Shown piece by piece: positions 55,101 through 64,000 of a stretch of DNA of 64,000 bases (the first letter of the stretch is position 1; every line of letters begins with the position of its first letter). A program made the position numbers and the translations under genes. Under the pieces are notes generated by a model. It saw only the letters and a list, made by a program, of their open reading frames with translations. It did not search any database and was not told the DNA's origin. The stretch spans positions 186,001 to 250,000 of the forward strand of contig JAHLKF010000022.1 of NCBI GenBank assembly GCA_025558075.1. The letters are read 5' to 3'. The DNA comes from Gaertneriomyces semiglobifer (taxonomy: Eukaryota > Chytridiomycota > Chytridiomycetes > Spizellomycetales > Spizellomycetaceae).

Positions 55101-58100
55101 TCTTCTCTGAGCCAGTTCGTTTGGATGCGTGCGTCACATCTTCCGACGTTGTCATTGCAGAGAAGATTATTTGGGCTTTCTTGACGTTCCCAATGCAATC
55201 GAGATACCGCGCGTAAGTCAACTGATAGCGCAGTAGTGACAATACAGCGCAACGGTGACAGTCAGTCATGGCCTTCGCTTGAGTGAGCGCAATGCCTGCT
55301 TGACCAGTGTACCCCAAAGTCACATACGCATCGGCTATGTTGGTATAGAGTACAAGAGCTTGTGAGGCCATGTCGTTGGCACCATCATCCATGAGCGTCG
55401 TCATTCGCAATAATAACCGAAGACATATTATGCGATTCGAGGACTGATTAAGCATATCGAAGTAATCTGACATTGTTTGAATATGGCGGTATGTCTCTTC
55501 AACGTTATCTATAGATCGTCGAACGCGGTCCAGATTATTGCACCGTGGGTTCTTGGAAGCAAATGGGACCACTGGACGAAGGAGCTTCTTATAAATTTGC
55601 AGCGCGAGAACAAATGGCTTGGCTTGGTATCGGCCGGCTTCAGCGAGGTACAACCCGAGAGACGAGTAAGCCATAGCAAGGTCATTCGCTGCTTTATCTA
55701 TTTCAGAAATGTCCTTCCCAGGATTCTCCCCATGAAGAGCACCTTTGAGAAGGTCAATAGCTGTTTCGCACAGAGATTGCGGCGAGTCATCGTCAGTATC
55801 GTCGAGCTTTTCATGGCTTTCATTGCGAACACGGGCTTTCACAATCAGCATTCGAGCCCTTCTGATCGGGTACTCCGGCAACTGATAACCGTTGAGAAGC
55901 GCATCAATAACCTTGATGCGCGCACGCGAACTATCCCGTCGAGGTTCCAGTCCCTGCAATAATGTTAGCTCGTAATGATAGACTTTGAGCCACTCTCCGT
56001 CTTTCAATTCCTGGCCCATAAAGTCGAGAAATGGCACATAGTCTGATTTAGGTGCTCGTAACTTCGTGTAGCGGTCCACCAGCTTCCGACAAATATCAAA
56101 TGGAGCGTCGTCTACTAGTGGCTGTTCATCCGCCACTAGTGTAAGATATGCATTACGCAATAAACAAAGTGCTCCTGAGTGATCTCCAAGCATGACGCGA
56201 CAAGCGGCGCTCATTTCGTATCGCTTTGCTAGCTGGAGCCGGATATCACTCGTTACTGTGTGACCGTTTTTCTGTTGATGGTCAATATACTGGCTCAAAA
56301 GCTCGCAAGCTTTCGAAAAGCACTCTAATGCTGAGGAGAACTCCCTAAGCCGGTAGCGGATTCCTCCTACACCGTAGTAGGTGCTTGCCGTCCACCGCAT
56401 CATATCGGCAAGCTCGTGCTGCGTACAAAGCTCAGCCGCCTCATTTAAGCGATCCCATGCACCGGTGATATCATCCTTGCGCATACTAGACAGTGCCAGT
56501 GCATTGTATACTTCCACGAGCGCAATTCCGATTCTTTTGGTATCCGTAGAATTCAGCCCGCTGGCGACTATACGTTTGTGGTATAGATAGTTGTAAATCT
56601 CGACAAGGTCAGCCAGTACGGGATCACATATTCCGCTCACATTGGCAACCTGCTCATTGGTGCGGTCCTGCCTGGTCATATGTCTGCAAAGGCTTCCAGC
56701 AGATTCAAGCACACGCAAGAAACCCTTACAGATATGGACACCATCGTCTTGACACAGCGCGGCAGATTCTAAACGTTTCCGGCACAAGGTCAGGGATTGG
56801 ACGGCGCTCTCCGCGAATGTCGTTAGATGCGTACAATCTCGCGTCTCAGAAAGGATGGACTGACACTTCAGTAACAGAGCTTCCACGGTGGTAAACGATT
56901 GAGTTGCGTGATCAGCAAGCGACTGCCGGCTTTGGGCTACCGGCCGTGTCGAAATGTCCTCCACATATTTTACAAGACGTTTCCCAAAATCGTGATATTC
57001 TCCTTTCTTCGCAACGTCAAGAGCGAATTCCCACCAGCTGGATGAAGTCAAGTCAGGGCGAACGTTCTCTACAAGCAGGTTTTCGGATATCTCCAGCACA
57101 TTGACATAGAAATCTAATAGTGCAGGGTGCCTTGCGACGCTGGCCAACGCGGCAGCTTGCCGATTGAATATCAGTCCAAATTTCAGGGCTTGACTGGTGA
57201 ATAAAGCCATCGTGAAGTCGCTAGAGTATCGAAAACAGCGCAGAGCAAGCTGTCGCAGTTTCAGTGCGGACAGTGCGTCCAAGGCAGCATCATTGGCAGC
57301 TTGGTAAAATAGTCGGAATAATGTTTGGAAGTTCTTCTCTTTCTCCTTCGGCAATGAGCAGCAGGCCTCATACACGCCACCCGCCTGCATAACCACACGG
57401 GCCAAAGTCGATACATCACAATCGGTGGAACGGGCGAGCCAACATCTTAGAGCCGTTATCATACAATTGATTGTTATTGATAGTTGAGCTTCTGGTTTTG
57501 TTGATGCGCCAGGGCATACCAATAGGAGCGCCGGGATGGGAGGACACACAGGGTCAAGTGTTCGGGTGGTGCTTACGTTTGAGCGCGAAGAGTTCTTCAA
57601 GTAGCGAGAGCCGGATGTCGCATTCAAAGCGGATTTAGATTTCGGCGTCTCCGTATCAGAGTACAAGCGTGCGCGAACGTACATGAGCATTTTCAGGCAC
57701 TTTTCATACTACCGATACATGTTACAGATCTAACGAACCAATGGGATTAAACTGACAAGCAAGAAACTTACTTGACGGGTGCCATGGAGACGAGTTGCCA
57801 CCGCACATGCAGCCTTCTCGAATGCCAAGTCCGAGAGCACCAGTCGCTTTCCAATCGCTTCCAACGCTTCAAGCGCAAGTTCTGCGCACTCCGCCAAACA
57901 CTGGTCCGGGCCGACAGGCAAGGTATTGTTCTCCTTTGAAATGCGCGCGGTCGAAGCAGGCCTCCTGGTGTTTGTCTTGGTGCTTTCTCGGATGGTTGGT
58001 CTTCGTGTGGTCGCCGGTTTTACACGAGGCGCGTCACTCTCAGCAGTTGGCGCAACGGCGTTTAACACTTGACGTTGAGCATCCGTGTTGTTTTTGGCGC

Positions 58101-58437
58101 TTATTGAGTAACTGGAAAGCGTTTTGATGATAACATTCAAGAGCTTCATGCAGAACGGTCCCATCGTAGCAGCAAGGGTTGACTGATCATCAGCCCCCTC
58201 TTGACGAGGCACCCTCCTTTTCGCACCTGCAGAGGTTCCTGCATACCTTCCCCTAATCGTTCCAGACCCTCTGGCTGTTGTTGCTCGTGAGGCAGGCTTT
58301 TCCCGGGAGGCAAGGGCCGGCGCCAAAAACTCTCGCACACGATCTACAAGAGTCGCACTGCATTTGGAAGCATCGGTAGCTTCCGCCAGCAGCACCTCCG
58401 CCGTATCCGTTACTTCTCCCGAGGCATCCCGCATCAT
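52135..58437 (-). CDS. ESP1: Separase
   Basis: The caspase-fold protease that cleaves cohesin at anaphase onset. Two exons, 57772-58437 and 52135-57708 (63-nt intron, Q|YEKCLKML junction), encode 2079 aa. Nearly all of it is a superhelix of TPR-like helices. The C-terminal protease domain shows HTILILDKHLHMIPWESLPA, then the catalytic His in LFIYFGHGGGEQY (codon at 52540-52542) and the catalytic Cys in MALLLGCSSGCL (codon at 52462-52464), followed by LNYLLGGSPAIVANLWDVTD. Both catalytic residues and the surrounding separase signature are intact. The start ATG at 58437 is chosen because frames further upstream are broken by a stop codon. One 5.6-kb exon is unusual in this intron-rich window. 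Confidence 0.92.
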
Positions 58438-58649
58438 CGAGGTTCCCTTTGCTTCTCCTTTCCATGAACGTCCGCCGAATTCGCCATCTGCTTCGAATGT
58501 GCTGCAACTCTTTCAGATCCAACGTCCAAGGCGTTCAACGTGACTTTGCCGCCACTGGACAAACGCGCGGACATGACGGGACAAAGTAGCCGAGATTCTG
58601 TCAAGAAACCAACAAAAAAGCATTCAAGAAGTGGACAACGCACAAGACA

Positions 58650-60625
<1,976 letters not shown>

Positions 60626-60658
60626 CAATCCTTTGCAAAATATAATGATGCAGGCGCG

Positions 60659-61134
60659 CTATTTCCGTGGATAGCCTCTTCTGCCGCCCGCTGGCTTGAG
60701 AAGTCCGGCACCCGCCAGATCCCTCACGGTGGCGACCCGTTTGATGTAGTCCGAGCACTGTTCAAACGCAGTCAGATTGCGCAGGGAGCTTATGATGTCC
60801 CTCGCTTCCTTCACATCTTCCTTGGAACGAGTAACATCGCTATCTATAGCTAATATATCATGCTGTAGGGCATCAGAGATGTCGGTCAGCTAAGTTGCAT
60901 ATGGGATGCGAAAGTTACACGGTTCACCTGGTGCTGCACCAGTTTCGGCACCTTCCTGTGGACATGCTCCTGGATGCGGTACAGTCCCAACGAGGATTCG
61001 TTTAATACGGTGACCACGAACTCGGAAAACGCTGTGCTTGCTAAATACAAAAAGATTTCTGTCATTTACAACTCCTTGGAGATCGCCGACATATTCGACC
61101 CTTTACCTTCTGCGACGCCTCTCTTCACATCCAT
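60659..61134 (-). CDS. BORCS8: BORC complex subunit 8 (lysosome positioning)
   Basis: A subunit of BORC, which recruits Arl8 and kinesin to move lysosomes. Three exons, 61107-61134, 60928-61040 and 60659-60889, join in frame to 123 aa; none is long enough to be noticed alone. The sequence MDVKRGVAEA leads to STAFSEFVVTVLNESSLGLY, RIQEHVHRKVPKLVQHQ, then LTDISDALQHDILAIDSDVT and SSLRNLTAFEQCSDYIKRVA. The block with the L-Y-R-x-Q-E-H-V-x-R motif is the core of animal BORCS8 (ALYRLQEHVRRSLPELAQHK), and the total length equals the animal protein. Intron junctions are GT...AG at 28-nt and 113-nt exons. A rare case of this subunit in a fungus. Confidence 0.78.
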
Positions 61135-61372
61135 AATGTTAAAGGCGTACAGAGCACCACTCTTCTCAGCATCGGCGGGCCAATCGAGGTCTTGACCACT
61201 GAGTTTCGTGGTGGTTAAAGGTTAATCTCGTCCTGGTCCTCGCGTAATTCGCTGCTCACGTAATACATGTTGGCTATATCAATAAACATTTATGTCCACG
61301 CCGGCAACAAATCTCAAGCGCTTGAAGTTCGAATATTTCCGGTTCGCAGTAGTCGAGTTCAACACACCAACA

Positions 61373-61765
61373 ATGGCCAGCGCACTACGTTTTCGTCTAC
61401 CGACCCTCTCGGCGGCCCTTCCTTCGGTTGGCTTTGCGCTCCCTGCAGCCACGCAGTCTTCTCTGCTACCTACAGCACAAATTACCGGCGGAATATCGCG
61501 CACCCTGGAATGGTTATCCGGCCTGTTGTGGGCAGTACCCAAGAAGAAAACAACGCATAGAACCAAGGTGGGTCTTTGATGCGGTTGTGTCATCTTGCAA
61601 AAAGTTGTCCTCACCTTCGTTCTTCTGAGCCCATAGCGTCAAAGAATGACACATAAATGGTTGAAGCCCATGCGAAATATCTCTACTTGCCACTTTTGTG
61701 GTGCTGCCGTTCTGAGACATCACGTCTGCCGACAATGTGTGAAGAAGGCGCTGGGAGAATTATGA
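61373..61765 (+). CDS. MRPL32: Mitochondrial ribosomal protein bL32m
   Basis: A large-subunit mitoribosome protein. The start ATG at 61373 gives MASALRFRLPTLSAALPSVG, a presequence; an upstream in-frame ATG at 61292 is likely leader. The bL32 signature SGLLWAVPKKKTTHRTK, R-Q-R-M and HKWLKPMRN is followed by a zinc ribbon of four cysteines: C-x-x-C in STCHFCGAAV and C-x-x-C in HVCRQCVKKALGEL. Two exons of about 195 and 129 nt are separated by a 70-nt intron. Total about 107 aa; the presequence is normally cleaved by the m-AAA protease. The 3' border is good to about 1 nt. Confidence 0.85.
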
Positions 61766-61889
61766 TGTGTGTCTGAGTATAGTAATATGGACATGAATTA
61801 TTGCAAGCATCATGTATTTAGTGAGAGATCGGTTGGACGCTCTACGGTTTGCGTACGATATTCGCTGCCATACTGTCCACATAGGAGAT

Positions 61890-63037
<1,148 letters not shown>

Positions 63038-63289
63038 ACTGTTCGTACTTTCGCTTATAGCTCCTTCGTCGATGTGAGTTAGTTTGAACTCTTGGCTGCG
63101 AGGCGCAAGTTCGATCAAGAAACCAGCTAGGTGACGCGTGGGGGAACCTTTCAGTCTCGACGATGTTGACAGACCTGAAAACCAAGCAGCACCATTATGT
63201 AGATATGCTTTCTCACTTTCCCCACTGATACCAATTAAGCTGTACTATTTAAGGGCAGAGGGAGTGACGCAGTTGATTGGGTTACAAGG

Positions 63290-64000
63290 ATGGTTTTGCC
63301 TGGCGCTACAGATGCTGGGAGTCAGCGGAGCATTACGCCTTCTGCTGAGAGGAAGCGGACATGGCTAGCAAACTTAGCGGTTGAACGTGAGGACACTGGT
63401 GGAATACCCGGTTACATTCATCTTTGAGAAAACTCATGAAGTTGATTTGATAGAGCAGCGGCTCCGCGCAAACTTTGAGGAAGAAACGGAAAGGTTGTCC
63501 AAAGACTTAATGGGCCGATGTGAGGTTTACTGGGAACAATGGCCGGTGGAATTACGAAATTTGATGATGGAGACCTTTATTGTCAAGTATGGCGGTGACT
63601 ATAGCAATTGGCGTACAGCCATGGTGGAAGAGCGAACGAGGGATGTTGAAGGTAGCGGGCCAGAGGTATCTAGCAAACCCAAAAGAATAAGAGCGCGAAC
63701 CACAGAGGCCAGTTCCGAAGCAATAGTGAGTTCCGCTACTTGTTGAGTCCAAGAGCATGTCCTGATGACTTTATGTGCCCACAGATAGTGGAACAATCAA
63801 CTCCAGCAGCACAAATCCGCTCACGAGACACGGGGCGAGACTCTACGGCATCTATAGATTCTTCATGGACCACACCATCAACGCATCGCATGACCTTGAG
63901 ACCACGGACGAGAATGTCAGTAGCTTCCGATACACCCGATGAGGCCGAGACGCCGCGGATGAGGATATTACTTAAGAATGACGTGCTGGAGTTGAACCTG
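63290..64000 (+). CDS. Borealin-like subunit of the chromosomal passenger complex (partial)
   Basis: The 5' part of a gene cut by the window edge. Exon 1 from the ATG at 63290 encodes MVLPGATDAGSQRSITPSAE and RKRTWLANLAVE; a 55-nt intron joins it to LDLIEQRLRANFEEETERLS, KDLMGRCEVYWEQWPVELRN and METFIVKYGGDYSNW. This resembles the N-terminal helix of Borealin and fungal Nbl1 (basic R-K-R, then a D-x-E-x-x-I-x-Q-R-like helix, then a P-x-x-L-R-x-x block), which bundles with Survivin and INCENP at centromeres. The rest (63660-64000) is basic, Arg/Ser/Thr-rich and Pro-containing (RPRTRMSVASDTPDE), as in the Borealin linker. The family call is by pattern; the C-terminal domain lies outside the window. 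Confidence 0.6.

Noticed and set aside
58438..58574. Possible upstream start of separase at 58574 (MSARLSSGG)
   Set aside because: That frame meets a stop codon before joining the separase frame, and no good intron restores it.
63118..63250. Upstream extension of the proteasome beta5 frame
   Set aside because: Open but without an ATG, and it overlaps the leader of the divergent Borealin-like gene.

Overview
The window reads as nuclear DNA of an early-diverging, zoosporic (flagellated) fungus, most likely a chytrid. Genes are dense, lie on both strands and carry many short introns of about 55-75 nt with GT...AG ends. Fungal-type genes (CGR1, RPC53, RPA34, SWP1, ATP12, ERV14) sit beside flagellar or ciliary genes lost from most fungi: WDR60/DYNC2I1, the intermediate chain of intraflagellar-transport dynein, and SPATA17, an IQ-motif axonemal protein. 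BORCS8, a Borealin-like protein and a POMGNT2-like glycosyltransferase add to the animal-like flavour. Many genes were reassembled here by joining exons, with reading frame and family alignment as the check.

Layout. 0.6-5 kb: EI24-like membrane protein and USO1/p115 (divergent). 5-12.1 kb, minus strand: WDR60, an orphan 237-aa protein, and the TFIIH helicase XPB/SSL2. 12.7-16.6 kb: Ser/Thr/Pro-rich membrane protein, CCT8, glia maturation factor. 16.7-21.5 kb, a secretory-pathway block: cornichon/ERV14, KDEL receptor, an unknown polytopic membrane protein, and SWP1/ribophorin II. 21.5-24.6 kb: ATG9. 25.1-26.75 kb: a divergent H2B/H2A pair with a symmetrical promoter and, behind each gene, a candidate histone-type 3' stem-loop. 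26.9-31.8 kb: YRA1/ALYREF, RMND1, PhoD-like phosphatase. 33.5-40.1 kb: MIC60, RPC53, RPA34, SPATA17. 40.4-45.7 kb: CGR1, DCTN6, a mitochondrial J-protein, POMGNT2-like GT61. 46.2-50.7 kb: an orphan, a 67-aa membrane protein, ATP12, Y14/RBM8A, RBX1. 51.7 kb: a U5 snRNA gene. 52.1-64 kb: separase, spastin, BORCS8, bL32m, proteasome beta5 and the start of a Borealin-like gene.

Most genes are housekeeping genes in tight divergent pairs (shared promoters) or convergent pairs (as little as 33 bp apart). Neighbours sometimes share a compartment: the ER/Golgi block, the Pol III/Pol I subunit pair, and separase close to a Borealin-like gene.

The most notable signals are non-coding. (1) Both histone genes are followed, 52-58 nt after the stop codon, by a 6-bp stem with a 4-nt TATA/TATC loop that matches the metazoan replication-dependent histone stem-loop at the key positions, and then by the shared 10-mer TGTAAATATT. 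(2) The 9-mer GTGGCACAG occurs at six intergenic, promoter-like places and was not seen in genes. (3) A U5 snRNA gene carries the same 12-mer, GGTGGCACAGTT, as the histone promoter.
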